Origin: an uncultured Sphingomonas sp.
Lineage (GTDB): Bacteria; Pseudomonadota; Alphaproteobacteria; Sphingomonadales; Sphingomonadaceae
Reading direction: 5' to 3'
DNA length: 64,000 bases
Assembly (NCBI RefSeq): GCF_934560975.1
Contig: NZ_CAKTFO010000016.1
Location: 9,914 to 73,913 of the forward strand
The notes beneath the pieces are model-generated. The model worked only from the letters and a program-made list of their open reading frames with translations. It made no database searches and was not told the origin of the DNA. The translations under genes and the position numbers were made by a program. Positions 27,955-37,734 of this stretch are shown here, piece after piece (positions within the stretch are counted from its first letter, which is position 1; each line of letters opens with the position of its first letter).

Positions 27955-29670
27955 ATGGATCACCGGGCAGCGCGGCCGGCACGGCGGGCCCTCACCCTGG
28001 TGCTGCTCGCCACCGCTCTGGTCGCCGCCCCCGCGCACGCCCGCAAGCGCCAGCCCGCGCCCGAGATCCCGCTGACCGAACAGGGGTTGGTCGACAACGT
28101 CAACGGTTACACGATCGACAACAAGGGCGCGCTGCTGCGCTTCAACGGGCTGCTGGTCGATCGACAGGGCAAGGTCGCCAAATTGCTGCATGAGGGCGAT
28201 GCCCGCCCGCAGCGGCCCGACTTCCGGCTGGATGGACAGGGGCGGACATTGCTGCCGGGCCTGTTCGACGCGCATGGCCATGTGTCGGGCCTGGGCTTCC
28301 AGGCGCTGACCCTCGACCTTACCGCCACCACCAGCCTCGCCGACGCGCAGTCGGCGCTGGCGCGCTATGCGGCCGAGCATCAGACCTCCGCCTGGATTCG
28401 CGGCGGCGGATGGAATCAGGAAAAGTGGGCGCTCGGCCGCTTCCCCACCGCCGCCGACCTGGACCGGATGGTGAAGGATCGCCCGGTGCTGCTGGAGCGG
28501 GTGGACGGCCATGCCGTGCTCGCCAATTCGGCGGCGATGGCGGCAGCGGGGATTACGGCCAAGACCCCCGATCCCGCCGGCGGCAAGGTCGAGCGCGACG
28601 CCAGGGGCAATCCCACCGGGCTGTTCGTGGATGCGGCCCGCACGCTGGTGGAGCGTGCCGCCCCCGCCCCGCTGCCGCGCGAACGCGACGCGGCGATCGC
28701 CAAGGCGCAGGAGATCATGATCGCGGACGGCGTCACCGCCACCGCCGACATGGGCACCAGCGTGGAGGATTGGGAATCGATACGGCGGCTGGGCGATACC
28801 GGACGGTTGCGGATGCGCATCACTTCCTACGCGCATGGCATCGACACATTGCTGACCGTCGCCGGATCGGGGCCGACTCCGTGGCTGTATGACGGCCGGC
28901 TGCGGATGATCGGGGTGAAGCTTTATGCCGATGGCGCGCTCGGCTCGCGCGGGGCGTGGCTCAAGCAGCCGTATAGCGACATGCCGTCGACGCGCGGCCT
29001 GCAATTCCTGGACGATGCCAAGATCCGCAACCTGATGAGCCGGGCGGCGATGGACGGCTTCCAGACGGCCGTCCACGCGATCGGCGATGCCGCCAATGCG
29101 CAGGTGCTGGGCGCGATCGCCGAACTGTCCGAAACTTATGGCGGCGACCGGCGCTGGCGGATCGAACATGCGCAGATCGTCGATCCCGCGGACCTGCCGC
29201 GCTTCGCCAGGAACGGCATCATCGCGTCGATGCAGCCGACCCATGCCACGTCGGACCATGCGATGGCGGGAACGCGGCTCGGCACGGCGCGGCTGGCGGG
29301 CGCTTATGCGTGGAAGACGATGCTGGACAATCATGTGCCGCTCGCCTTCGGGTCCGACTATCCGGTGGAGGACCCCAACCCCTTTCCCGGCCTGGCTGCC
29401 GCCGTGACGCGCGAGGACAAGGCCGGCGATCCGCCCGGCGGGTTCCTGCCCGAACAGAAGATCACGCTGACGCAGGCTCTGGCGGCCTTCACCACCGGCG
29501 CGGCCTATGCCGCCAAGGCGGAGGATCGGGTCGGCAGCCTGGAGCCCGGCCATTATGCCGACTTCATCCTGCTCGACCGCGATCCCTTTGCAATCGATCC
29601 CCGCGCGCTGCGCGATACCAAGGTGACCGAAACCTGGATCAGCGGCGCCCGCGTCTATGTCCGCAAATGA
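27955..29670 (+). CDS. Exported YtcJ-type amidohydrolase
   Basis: A metal-dependent amidohydrolase of about 571 residues. The chosen ATG 27955 gives a clean signal peptide (MDHRAARPARRA, hydrophobic core, AAPAHA cleavage); an upstream ATG at 27928 adds nine residues that fit less well. Metal-site features include LLPGLFDAHGHVSGLG, the TADMGTSVEDW region, and FGSDYPVEDPNPF near the C-terminus. The family cleaves varied amides and imides. The substrate is unknown; location is probably periplasmic. Confidence 0.85.
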   Translation: MDHRAARPARRALTLVLLATALVAAPAHARKRQPAPEIPLTEQGLVDNVNGYTIDNKGALLRFNGLLVDRQGKVAKLLHEGDARPQRPDFRLDGQGRTLLPGLFDAHGHVSGLGFQALTLDLTATTSLADAQSALARYAAEHQTSAWIRGGGWNQEKWALGRFPTAADLDRMVKDRPVLLERVDGHAVLANSAAMAAAGITAKTPDPAGGKVERDARGNPTGLFVDAARTLVERAAPAPLPRERDAAIAKAQEIMIADGVTATADMGTSVEDWESIRRLGDTGRLRMRITSYAHGIDTLLTVAGSGPTPWLYDGRLRMIGVKLYADGALGSRGAWLKQPYSDMPSTRGLQFLDDAKIRNLMSRAAMDGFQTAVHAIGDAANAQVLGAIAELSETYGGDRRWRIEHAQIVDPADLPRFARNGIIASMQPTHATSDHAMAGTRLGTARLAGAYAWKTMLDNHVPLAFGSDYPVEDPNPFPGLAAAVTREDKAGDPPGGFLPEQKITLTQALAAFTTGAAYAAKAEDRVGSLEPGHYADFILLDRDPFAIDPRALRDTKVTETWISGARVYVRK

Positions 29671-29678
29671 GGCTTGAG

Positions 29679-29704
29679 GTCGGCGGAGCATCGGCTCCGC
29701 TGAC
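29679..29704. terminator. Strong stem-loop between amidohydrolase and ABC-F genes
   Basis: GCGGAGC and GCTCCGC pair across a four-base loop, extended by GTC/GAC outside. There is no clear U-run on either strand, so intrinsic termination is uncertain; it follows the amidohydrolase stop by about 9 bases. Confidence 0.4.
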
Positions 29705-29737
29705 TTGAGGCACAGGCCGTGCTAGGCGCGCGGCATC

Positions 29738-31618
29738 ATGCTCAACATCAACGGCATCACCGTCCGCCTCGGCGGCCGCACCATCCTCGATCGCGCCAGC
29801 GCCACCCTGCCGCCCAAAAGCCGGGTGGGCCTGATCGGCCGCAACGGCGCGGGCAAATCGACCCTGATGAAGGTGCTGATCGGCGCGCTGGATGCCGATG
29901 ACGGATCGATCGACATGCCGCGCGGCGTCCGCATCGGCTATATCGCGCAGGAAGCCCCGCACGGCAGCGCCACGCCGATCGACACGGTGCTGGCCGCCGA
30001 CACCGAGCGTGCCGCGCTGCTGGCGGAAAGCGAAACGTGCGAGGATGCGGACCGCGTGGGCGAAATCCACGAGCGGCTGGGCGCGATCGATGCCTACACC
30101 GCCCCGGCGCGCGCGTCCCGCATCCTGGTCGGCCTGGGCTTCAACGAAGAGATGCAGCAGCGACCGCTCGACAGCTATTCGGGCGGGTGGAAGATGCGGG
30201 TGGCGCTGGCCGCCCTGCTTTTCTCACAGCCCGATCTGCTGCTGCTGGACGAACCGTCCAACCACCTCGACCTGGAAGCGACCTTGTGGCTGGAAAGCTT
30301 CCTGAAGAGCTATCCGGCGATGATGGTGGTGATCAGCCACGAACGCGACCTGCTCAACAATGTGGTGGATCATATCCTCCACCTCGAACAGGGGCATGTC
30401 ACGCTCTACACCGGCGGCTATGACGCGTTCGAGCGGCAACGTGCCGAGCGGGCCGCGCAACTCGCCGCCGCGCGCGCCAATCAGGAGGTCCAGCGCGCCA
30501 AGCTGCAGGATTATGTCGCCCGCAACAGCGCCCGCGCCTCCACCGCGAAACAAGCCCAGTCGCGCATGAAGATGCTGGCCAAGATGCAGCCCATCGCCGC
30601 CTTGGCCGAAGATCCGACCCTGTCGTTCGACTTTCCAAATCCGGACGAGCTGCGCCCGCCGCTGATCACGCTCGACATGGCGAGCGTCGGTTATGCGGCG
30701 GACACCCCGATCCTGCAGCGGCTGGATCTGCGCATCGATCCGGACGACCGGATGGCGTTGCTCGGCCGCAACGGCAACGGCAAGACCACGCTCGCGCGGC
30801 TGCTGGCGGCGCAGCTGGCGCCGATGGACGGCGGCATGGCGGCATCCGGCAAGATGAAGGTCGGCTATTTCACCCAATATCAGGTGGAGGAGCTGGACGG
30901 CGGGGACACGCCGCTGGAGCATATGGCCCGCGCGATGCAGGGCAAGACGCCTGCCGCGGTACGCGCGCAGCTCGGCCGGTTCGGCTTTTCGGGCGACAAG
31001 GCGACGACGCAGGTCGGCAAGCTGTCGGGCGGCGAACGCGCGCGGCTGGCGCTGGCGCTGATCACCCGCGACGCGCCCCACCTGCTGATTTTGGACGAGC
31101 CGACCAACCACCTTGATGTGGATGCGCGCGAGGCGCTGGTGCAGGCGTTGAACGCCTATTCCGGCGCGGTGGTGGTGGTCAGCCACGACCGCCACATGCT
31201 GGAGCTGACGGCCGACCGGCTGGTGCTGGTCGACGACGGCACCGCCCGCGAGTTCGACGGCAGCATGGCCGATTATACGTCGCTGATCCTGTCGCGCGAC
31301 GGTGGCGGCGGTGGCGACAGGTCGGCCGCGGCCAAGGCCAACCGCAAGGAGGAACGCCGGGCGGCGGCGGATGCGCGCGGCAAGAGCCAGGCGGCGCGCA
31401 AGGAGTTGAAGACGGTGGAGACGGAGGTGGCGCGGCTGACCGTCCAGCGGTCCGCCGTGGACCAGGCGATGTTCGACCCCAGCGGGGCCGAGCCGGCGCT
31501 GGCCAAGCTGACCATGACCGCGCTGATGCAGCGCCGGGCGGAACTGACCAGCGCCCTGGCCAAGGCCGAGCAACGCTGGCTGGAACTGAGCGAGGCGTTG
31601 GAAGGCGTACCGGCCTGA
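29738..31618 (+). CDS. ABC-F family ATPase (Uup/YheS-like)
   Basis: A cytosolic 626-residue tandem ABC ATPase with no membrane segment, thought to act on ribosomes. First domain: Walker A GRNGAGKST, signature YSGGWKMRVALAALL, Walker B LLLLDEPSNHLDLEATLWLE. Second domain: GRNGNGKTT, LSGGERARLALALI, LILDEPTNHLDVDAREAL. The interdomain linker (P-site tRNA interaction motif) is charged and helical around residues 235-290. A C-terminal coiled-coil-like tail (KANRKEERRAAADARGKS onwards) follows. Whether it is Uup, EttA or YheS-like is not certain; the tail resembles YheS/Uup types. Confidence 0.92.
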   Translation: MLNINGITVRLGGRTILDRASATLPPKSRVGLIGRNGAGKSTLMKVLIGALDADDGSIDMPRGVRIGYIAQEAPHGSATPIDTVLAADTERAALLAESETCEDADRVGEIHERLGAIDAYTAPARASRILVGLGFNEEMQQRPLDSYSGGWKMRVALAALLFSQPDLLLLDEPSNHLDLEATLWLESFLKSYPAMMVVISHERDLLNNVVDHILHLEQGHVTLYTGGYDAFERQRAERAAQLAAARANQEVQRAKLQDYVARNSARASTAKQAQSRMKMLAKMQPIAALAEDPTLSFDFPNPDELRPPLITLDMASVGYAADTPILQRLDLRIDPDDRMALLGRNGNGKTTLARLLAAQLAPMDGGMAASGKMKVGYFTQYQVEELDGGDTPLEHMARAMQGKTPAAVRAQLGRFGFSGDKATTQVGKLSGGERARLALALITRDAPHLLILDEPTNHLDVDAREALVQALNAYSGAVVVVSHDRHMLELTADRLVLVDDGTAREFDGSMADYTSLILSRDGGGGGDRSAAAKANRKEERRAAADARGKSQAARKELKTVETEVARLTVQRSAVDQAMFDPSGAEPALAKLTMTALMQRRAELTSALAKAEQRWLELSEALEGVPA

Positions 31619-31900
31619 TCGATGGTGCGCGGTCGCGCCCCGTCGCGCGGCCGCCACAGTATAGATTGATGTAAATGCCTGTGCGCCGGTGCGGATCGCG
31701 CGCCGATACTTCGGGCGATCCCGGCCGCTGTCGATGCCATTGCGTGCCGATCCTTGCCAAATGGTGGCGGAAACGGTTTTATCCTGCCTTATTCATGAAG
31801 GGATGGGCCGCCGCTGTTCGCCACGATCATGCGACATGGCGGACCGAGGTGATGGGCCACGGCTGGTGAACGACCGAAGCAACTCCGTACGAGCGTCCGC

Positions 31901-32647
31901 ATGGCCGCGATAGCAATCTACAGCCCCAAGGGCGGCGTCGGAAAGACCACCCTGTCGGTCAACCTGGCATGGGCGGCGGCAACCTTGTCCAGCCGGCGGA
32001 CCTTGTTGTGGGATCTGGATGCCCAGGCGTCGGCCAGCTTCATCCTGGCGCCCGATCGCAAGGCCGCCGATCCGGCCCGCGCCGTGTTGGAACGCGACGT
32101 CGCGCCCGAACGGCTGATCGTGCCGACCAATGTGGCGCGACTGGACCTGTTGCCCGCCGACACGTCGCTGCGCGCACTGGATCATCTGTTCGGCGGGATG
32201 GAGCAGAAGAAACGGCTGCGGCGGCTCACCACCGCGTTGCAGCAACGCTACGACCGCATCCTGATCGATTGCCCACCCGGGATCGGCCCCACGACCGAGC
32301 AGATCATTCGCGGCGTGTCGCTGATCGTGGTGCCGGTGATCCCCTCGACCCTGGCGCTGCGCACCGCGCGGGAGCTGACGGCGCACCTCCACGGTCGCAA
32401 GACCATGCCGGCAGTGATGCCGGTGTTCAACCTGGCCGACCGGCGGCGCGCGGGCCATCGTGCCGCGCTGGCCGAAGCACCCGAACAGCCCGTCATTCCC
32501 ATGACCAGCCTGCTCGACCAGATCGCCGACCGGCACGCGCCCTTGGGCGCCTACGCCCCGCGGTCCCCCGCCGCTGCCGCGATCGCCGACCTGTGGCGCC
32601 GGATCGAGGCGACGCTGGCCCGCTTGCCCCCGGACCAACGGTCGTAG
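31901..32647 (+). CDS. Orphan ParA/MinD-like ATPase
   Basis: A 248-residue deviant Walker ATPase: YSPKGGVGKTTLSVNLAWA with the two-lysine P-loop, then LWDLDAQASASFIL, and DRILIDCPPGIGPTTEQIIRG as the switch region. Such proteins position plasmids, chromosomes or protein clusters. No ParB-like gene, parS-type repeats or partner is adjacent, so it is not evidently a partition system. About 280 bp upstream holds no gene I can support. Function is unassigned. Confidence 0.82.
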   Translation: MAAIAIYSPKGGVGKTTLSVNLAWAAATLSSRRTLLWDLDAQASASFILAPDRKAADPARAVLERDVAPERLIVPTNVARLDLLPADTSLRALDHLFGGMEQKKRLRRLTTALQQRYDRILIDCPPGIGPTTEQIIRGVSLIVVPVIPSTLALRTARELTAHLHGRKTMPAVMPVFNLADRRRAGHRAALAEAPEQPVIPMTSLLDQIADRHAPLGAYAPRSPAAAAIADLWRRIEATLARLPPDQRS

Positions 32648-32879
32648 GAGTGGCAGAGCGCGTCAACGAACTGATCGGCGCGGGCAACCCAGCTATACGC
32701 GCACCTTCCGCAGCGCAGGCGACGCGGTCGGCGGCCCCCAGATCGTCGTCCAAGGCGCCGACCCGCCCGACGTAAAGCTGAATCGGCCGCTACCGGCGCC
32801 CGCATCCGCGCCGGCCAGGCCATCGCTCACGCGGCCGCACCGGTGGGCGGGACGGAACGGCACGCCTGATCGCGGCGCC

Positions 32880-33941
32880 TTACATCGTCAGCTTGGCGGC
32901 GTAGCCGGTCAGTTCCAGATAGCCGCGCCCGCCGGGCGTTCGCACCGCGCCCTCCCAATAGACCGGCTGGCCGGCACGGCGCGCGTCCAGCTCCTGGTCG
33001 GAAAACAGCGGCCGCAGCGGGAAACGGCGCACCCCTTCCGGCAGCCGCACCGCCACGTCCAGCGCCACCGGATAGGTCGCGCCGGTCCGCGCCGATCGCC
33101 AGGTCCTGAGCGGCGTGAAGGTAACATCGCCCGGGCCGAGGCGGGTGATCCGGCCATCCCTGCGACGATAGGATCCGCCGGCCCACAACGCACCGCCCGC
33201 CTGCCGCCGAATGCGAAAGGCCATCAGCGCCGATCCGTCATCCAGGTTGAGGCCGGTCCAGTCCCAGCCGGAGGCGGTGGCCGCGAGATAGTCGGACGAC
33301 CATTCGCGATCCAGCCACGCCTCGCCGCGCACCGTCTCGCGCCGCCCGCCGCGCAGGATCGTCCCCGTCACGGCAAGGTGCGGGACCGAGTAATAATAGC
33401 TCGCCTGTCCGGGCTTCGGCCCCTTGCGGCTGTACCCGTCATCGCCCTGCGGCAGCGGCGGCTGGGTCGCGCGGAAGGCGAGGTCCAGCGCGAAATCGCG
33501 CGCCGTCACGCGGCTGGCGAAGCGTCCGTCGGGCAGGCGGCGGAACGACCAGCCGGCAATCCGAACATCCGCATCGCCGGTCGCCGCTCCGGCCAGGCCG
33601 AAGCCGGCGCGGGCCGCTGTCTCGCCATGCAGGATGCGGCCGACCGCGCTGTCCGACACGGCGGCATGGGCGAACAGCAACTGGCGCGGCGCGAAGCGGC
33701 TGGGATTTGCGGGATCGGCATGCGGATTGACCCGGAAGAAGGTGATCTGGAAACCAATGTCGCGCCCGTCCTGCGCCTTCAGCCATCCCGTCACATACCA
33801 CCATTCCGTCCGAAACGCCGGGTGCGCGCCATGATCCGCCGGGAAGGCCAGGCGGATGCCCGGCCGCACGACCGGGTAAGGCGGACGAGGCGGGCTTGCC
33901 GCCAGCGTCGCCAGTGCCGCTACCGCCAGCAGCCGCTTCAT
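32880..33941 (-). CDS. AttH/CrtC-like secreted lipocalin-domain protein
   Basis: A 353-residue protein with a signal peptide (MKRLLAVAALATLAASPPRP) and the AttH/CrtC fold seen in predicted secreted hydrolases. Landmarks are FRTEWWYVTGWLKAQDGRDIGFQITFFR and LDREWSSDYLAATASGWDW followed by TGLNLDDGSALMAF. I chose ATG 33941 because it overlaps the permease stop by one base (TGATG); the frame extends upstream into the permease. Membership of an ABC-exporter operon is the typical AttH context. Enzymatic activity is inferred by distant similarity to carotenoid 1,2-hydratase and is not established. Confidence 0.85.
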   Translation of the reverse strand: MKRLLAVAALATLAASPPRPPYPVVRPGIRLAFPADHGAHPAFRTEWWYVTGWLKAQDGRDIGFQITFFRVNPHADPANPSRFAPRQLLFAHAAVSDSAVGRILHGETAARAGFGLAGAATGDADVRIAGWSFRRLPDGRFASRVTARDFALDLAFRATQPPLPQGDDGYSRKGPKPGQASYYYSVPHLAVTGTILRGGRRETVRGEAWLDREWSSDYLAATASGWDWTGLNLDDGSALMAFRIRRQAGGALWAGGSYRRRDGRITRLGPGDVTFTPLRTWRSARTGATYPVALDVAVRLPEGVRRFPLRPLFSDQELDARRAGQPVYWEGAVRTPGGRGYLELTGYAAKLTM

Positions 33942-36469
33942 CACCAATCCTCCCGCACGGCGATCACGGCCTGGGTCGCGGTGGCGCGGCGACCAGCCAG
34001 CATGGCGGTCAGCGCCGCCGCGCCGATCAGCGCCGCCATCACGCCCAGGATGGTTCCTACCGGCCACAGGGTGGTCATGGTCCAGTTGAAGGATTGGGGG
34101 TTGATGACGTGGATCAGCACCTGCCCCAGCAACGCCCCCAGCGCCACGCCCGCGACCCCACCGATCAGGCCGAGCAGCGCGCCTTCCGTACCGAGCATCG
34201 CGATGATCTGCCGCTTGGATACGCCCAGGTGGCGGAGCATCCCAAACTCCTTGTTGCGGCCGATGGTCTGCGCCGACATGGTGGCGGCGACCCCGGCCAA
34301 CCCGACCAGAATGGCAGCGGCCTCCAGCACATAGGTGACGGCGAAACTGCGGTCGAAGAGTTGCAGCGCATAGCCGCGCAGGGTCTGCGGTTCGGCCACG
34401 GACACGCCGGCGGGCAGCAGCGGCGCCAGCGTCCGCCGCAGGGCAGCGGCATTGGCGCCGGGTGCCAGCGTGATGGCGGCCTCATCGCGGTCCCGATCGC
34501 CGGTCAGGCGGGTATAATCCCCGCCGCGGATCACCACCGCACCCTGCTGGCGCGCATAGTCCCGCCACACGCCCGCGACCCGGAAAGCATGACGACCACC
34601 ACCGATCGGCAGCACGACATCCGTGCCGGCCCGCCAGCCGTAAAGGCGCGCGGCCGGCTCCGACACCCAGATGGGCGTCCTTCCCACCGCAACCGGGGCC
34701 TGCTGCAGCAGCACCAGCAGCGGATCGCCCGCCTGCCGCGTCACCGGCCGCGCGATCAAGGTCACCGGCGGCCGATCGGGCGCGACCGTCAGCGGCAATT
34801 GCCGGCTGAAGGCGATGCGGGCGATCCCCGGCGTCGCGGCCAATCGCCGCTGAAGCGCGGGATCGAAGCCGCTGCCGCCTTCGTCGCGCAGGTACAGGTC
34901 CGCCGACAGCACCTGGCCGAGCCAGGTGTCGACCGCGCCGCGAAAGCTGGTCACCATGGTGGCCATGGCGATCATCAGCGCGGTGGACGCGACGATCCCG
35001 CACAGGGCGACGGCGGCCTGCCCCGGCGCCCCCTGCACATGGCGTACCGCGAGCAGGCGGGGCACGGACGCGATCGCCCGCTCCCGCCACGGCGACAGCA
35101 GCCAGCGGACGAGCCACGGCACGCCCGCCACTCCACCCGCGAGCAGCAGGGCCATGCTGACGAAGCCGAACAGGGGCAGACCGCCCATCGCCGGCAGCAG
35201 CGCCGCAAGGCCGCCCAGCACCATCAGGATCAGCGCCGGCCGGACCGGGGGCAATGCGCGCGGGTCCAGCATGTCACCCGCATTCCTGAGCGCCGCCGCC
35301 GGTGCCGCGCGCGCGGCGGCACGGGCCGGCAGAATGCTGCCCAGCAGGGCCGCTGCCAGGCCGAGTGCGAAGAACGCACCGGCCGCGCCCGGCTGAAACA
35401 CGATGCGCGCGCCGCCACCCTGGAAGTATCCCGCGCCCAGGTCTCCCCCGAACAGGGACAAGGCCAAAGCGGCGAACCCGTAGCCCAGGACAAGCCCCAG
35501 TCCGGCGCCGATCACGCCGATCAGCAGGCCTTCAACCGCGACGGCGGCAACGATCCCGCGCCGTGGCAGGCCCAGCGTGCGGATCAGGGCAAAGGCGCGC
35601 AGGCGGCGCGCCACCGACAAAGATTGCGCGGAAAAGACCAGGAATCCGCCGGTCAGCAACGCCACCAACGCCAGCATGTCGAGATTGACGCGGTAGGCGC
35701 GGCTCAGCGCATCACCCTGTTGCGCCTGGCTTTCCCCGCTGGCGATCAGGGCGTCGGCGGACAGGCGCTGCGGCAGCGACCGCTCCGCCAGGGCGCGGTC
35801 GGCCAAAGCGAGGTCGAGCCGGTCGAGCCGGCCCAGCCGCCCGAAGCGCCATTGCGCGGCGGCGATGTCCATCGTGCCGATCGCCTGTCCTTCCGGCACA
35901 CCTGGCAGGGTGCCGGCCACCATCAGGTCGGCCGTGCGGCCGTTGGCGGCGACCTCAACCCTCTGGCCGATGCGCAGCCCGGTGTCGCGCAGCGCCGCGC
36001 GCGACAGGAACAGGGCATCGCCCGCGAACACCGCGTCGCTGCGCGCGTCGGGGCCCGCTGGTGCCAGCCCGACCAAGCCCGGCGTCACCGATCCCGCGCG
36101 GATCACGTCCAGCCCCAGCAATGTGAAGCGGCCGCGCCCGGCGCGGGCGGACAGGGTCACCACCGGGCTCGCATCCGCAACGCCTGCCGCCGTCGCGACC
36201 CCGGGATAGAGCCGCTCGTCGAACCCGAGCGGGGTGCGGGCGCGGATCTGGAGGTCGGCGGCGCCGTTCACGCCCGCAACCGCCTGGTCGAACGATGCCA
36301 AGGCGGAACCGTTGATGAGGTGGACGGCGAAACCCAGCGCCACCCCTACGGCGATCGCGATCGCGGTGGCCGCGAAGCGTGCGGGATGCCAGCGCCACTC
36401 GCCCGCCACCGACCAGCGGAGCGCCAGCCGCGACTGCCACAGGCCGGCCTCAGCCATGGCCGGCGACAA
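33941..36469 (-). CDS. Large FtsX-family ABC transporter permease
   Basis: An 842-residue permease with two FtsX/MacB-type domains. An N-terminal helix (FAATAIAIAVGVALGFAVHLI) precedes a large periplasmic domain. A central block of several helices and a second periplasmic domain follow, and the last cluster of helices ends at AVREDW. This matches the large two-domain permeases that extract or move lipids/lipoproteins. The start is probably TTG 36469, five bases after AGGAG; ATG 36457 is the alternative. Its N-terminus overlaps the upstream ATPase gene by 20 bp. It couples to the AttH-like gene downstream. Confidence 0.85.
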   Translation of the reverse strand: MSPAMAEAGLWQSRLALRWSVAGEWRWHPARFAATAIAIAVGVALGFAVHLINGSALASFDQAVAGVNGAADLQIRARTPLGFDERLYPGVATAAGVADASPVVTLSARAGRGRFTLLGLDVIRAGSVTPGLVGLAPAGPDARSDAVFAGDALFLSRAALRDTGLRIGQRVEVAANGRTADLMVAGTLPGVPEGQAIGTMDIAAAQWRFGRLGRLDRLDLALADRALAERSLPQRLSADALIASGESQAQQGDALSRAYRVNLDMLALVALLTGGFLVFSAQSLSVARRLRAFALIRTLGLPRRGIVAAVAVEGLLIGVIGAGLGLVLGYGFAALALSLFGGDLGAGYFQGGGARIVFQPGAAGAFFALGLAAALLGSILPARAAARAAPAAALRNAGDMLDPRALPPVRPALILMVLGGLAALLPAMGGLPLFGFVSMALLLAGGVAGVPWLVRWLLSPWRERAIASVPRLLAVRHVQGAPGQAAVALCGIVASTALMIAMATMVTSFRGAVDTWLGQVLSADLYLRDEGGSGFDPALQRRLAATPGIARIAFSRQLPLTVAPDRPPVTLIARPVTRQAGDPLLVLLQQAPVAVGRTPIWVSEPAARLYGWRAGTDVVLPIGGGRHAFRVAGVWRDYARQQGAVVIRGGDYTRLTGDRDRDEAAITLAPGANAAALRRTLAPLLPAGVSVAEPQTLRGYALQLFDRSFAVTYVLEAAAILVGLAGVAATMSAQTIGRNKEFGMLRHLGVSKRQIIAMLGTEGALLGLIGGVAGVALGALLGQVLIHVINPQSFNWTMTTLWPVGTILGVMAALIGAAALTAMLAGRRATATQAVIAVREDW

Positions 36470-37124
36470 GCCCGCTCCTGGTCAGGGTCAGCAGGCGATC
36501 CGCAACCGCCGCCGTCGCCGCCGAATGGGTCACGATCACGGCGGCGGCATTTTCCGACCGCACCGTGCGCGCGAACAGATCCAGGATGCGGTTGGCGGTG
36601 TCGGGGTCGAGGTTCCCGGTCGGCTCGTCCGCCAGGATTACCGCCGGGCGATGCACCAGAGCGCGGGCGATGGCGACCCGCTGCAACTCACCACCAGACA
36701 AATCGCGCGCATAATCCGCGCCGCGATCGCCCAACCCCACATCGGCCAGCATCGCCCGCGCACGCGATCGCGCCGCGGTCGCATCGGGCGAAATCAGGGC
36801 CAGCGGCAGCGCCACATTCTGCTCCAGCGTCAGATAAGGCAGGATGTGGAAGGCCTGGAACACGAAGCCGATCCGTTCGCGGCGGAGCCGGGTGCGGCCG
36901 GCCTCGTCCAGCGGTCCAAGCGCTGTGCCTTCGATCCGGACCTCGCCCGTATCGGCATCGTCCAGTCCGGCCAGGATGTTCAGCAGGGTAGACTTGCCGA
37001 CGCCGGATTCGCCCACGATCGCGACCACCTCGCCAGGGGCCACGGCCATGCGGAGGTCGCCGAACAAGCGTCGTCCCGCGCCGACCGTCTTCGCCAGATC
37101 GACCGTTTCGATTGCGTGCATCAT
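36450..37124 (-). CDS. LolD/MacB-type ABC transporter ATPase
   Basis: A 224-residue ABC ATPase: Walker A VGESGVGKSTLLNILAGLD, Q-loop FVFQAFHILPYLTLEQN, signature LSGGELQRVAIARAL and Walker B VILADEPTGNLDPDTA. The start is ATG 37124 (or the adjacent ATG 37121); the longer open frame upstream has no homology. It is the first gene of a three-gene minus-strand operon with permease and AttH-like protein. Substrate unknown. Confidence 0.9.
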   Translation of the reverse strand: MMHAIETVDLAKTVGAGRRLFGDLRMAVAPGEVVAIVGESGVGKSTLLNILAGLDDADTGEVRIEGTALGPLDEAGRTRLRRERIGFVFQAFHILPYLTLEQNVALPLALISPDATAARSRARAMLADVGLGDRGADYARDLSGGELQRVAIARALVHRPAVILADEPTGNLDPDTANRILDLFARTVRSENAAAVIVTHSAATAAVADRLLTLTRSGLVAGHG

Positions 37125-37185
37125 TGCCCAACCGGCGGGCGGCGCGCTTCGCTCCCGCAGAACGCGGCCGGGACCAAGCCAGTGG

Positions 37186-37734
37186 TCACGGCCGCGACGC
37201 CACCGCGTCCCCCGCATCCGGATTATGCTGCCACACGCGTTCCGCCAGCAAAGTCGCAAAGGCTACCCATGCGACAAAGGGTAAGGCCAAGATCGCCGCC
37301 ACCGGATCGACCTTTCGGGCCGCGACCGCATAGCCCGCGCCGCCCACCACCATCGCGCCCGACGCCGCCGTGCTCGCGCCCAGCGCATGCTTGCGGAAGA
37401 ACAATTCCGTCCAGCCGCCGATCATGCCGGTGTTGAGCAGCCACAATCCCACCGCCAGGTTGCGGCGCGTGCCCGCCGGCTGCCGCAGCAGTCGATAGCC
37501 GCCGACCGCCAGCCCGGCCTCCAGCGTCGGCCAGACCGCGCCGAATGCCGCATCGGGCGGCGTGTAGGACGGCTTGTCCAGCCTTTTGTACCAGCGGCGG
37601 ATGGCGCCGTGCGATCGATCCGGCGCATTGCGGCGCCCGAGCAGGGCGCTGGCGCCCAGCACGCCGGCGACGATCGCCACCGCCGCCGGGCGCGACAGGC
37701 CGCGTACCGCGCCCTCCGACCTCGGCGGGCTCAT
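37186..37734 (-). CDS. TspO/MBR family membrane protein
   Basis: A 182-residue protein with five hydrophobic segments. Family markers include WYKRLDKPSYTPPDAAFGAVWPTLE, then WLLNTGMIGGWTELFFRKHALG in the middle. TspO proteins bind porphyrins and cholesterol-like ligands and affect tetrapyrrole and stress responses. The final ~15 residues (HNPDAGDAVASRP) are polar. Start overlaps the glutaredoxin stop by 4 nt (ATGA), so it is co-translated with a redox protein. Confidence 0.85.
   Translation of the reverse strand: MSPPRSEGAVRGLSRPAAVAIVAGVLGASALLGRRNAPDRSHGAIRRWYKRLDKPSYTPPDAAFGAVWPTLEAGLAVGGYRLLRQPAGTRRNLAVGLWLLNTGMIGGWTELFFRKHALGASTAASGAMVVGGAGYAVAARKVDPVAAILALPFVAWVAFATLLAERVWQHNPDAGDAVASRP

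Noticed and set aside
32650..32775. Short plus-strand frame after the ParA-like gene (GTG start)
   Set aside because: Only 41 codons, low-complexity Ala/Ser/Pro composition, no homology and no good ribosome site.
33896..36991. Very long plus-strand open frame opposite the ABC permease
   Set aside because: It is a GC-rich shadow: composition is dominated by Arg, Gln, His and Ala and it lacks any domain, while the minus strand encodes a clear permease.
36470..37259. Longer N-terminus for the LolD-like ATPase (to 37259)
   Set aside because: The added 45 residues have no homology and overlap the spacer with tspO; ATG 37124 starts exactly at the conserved domain.
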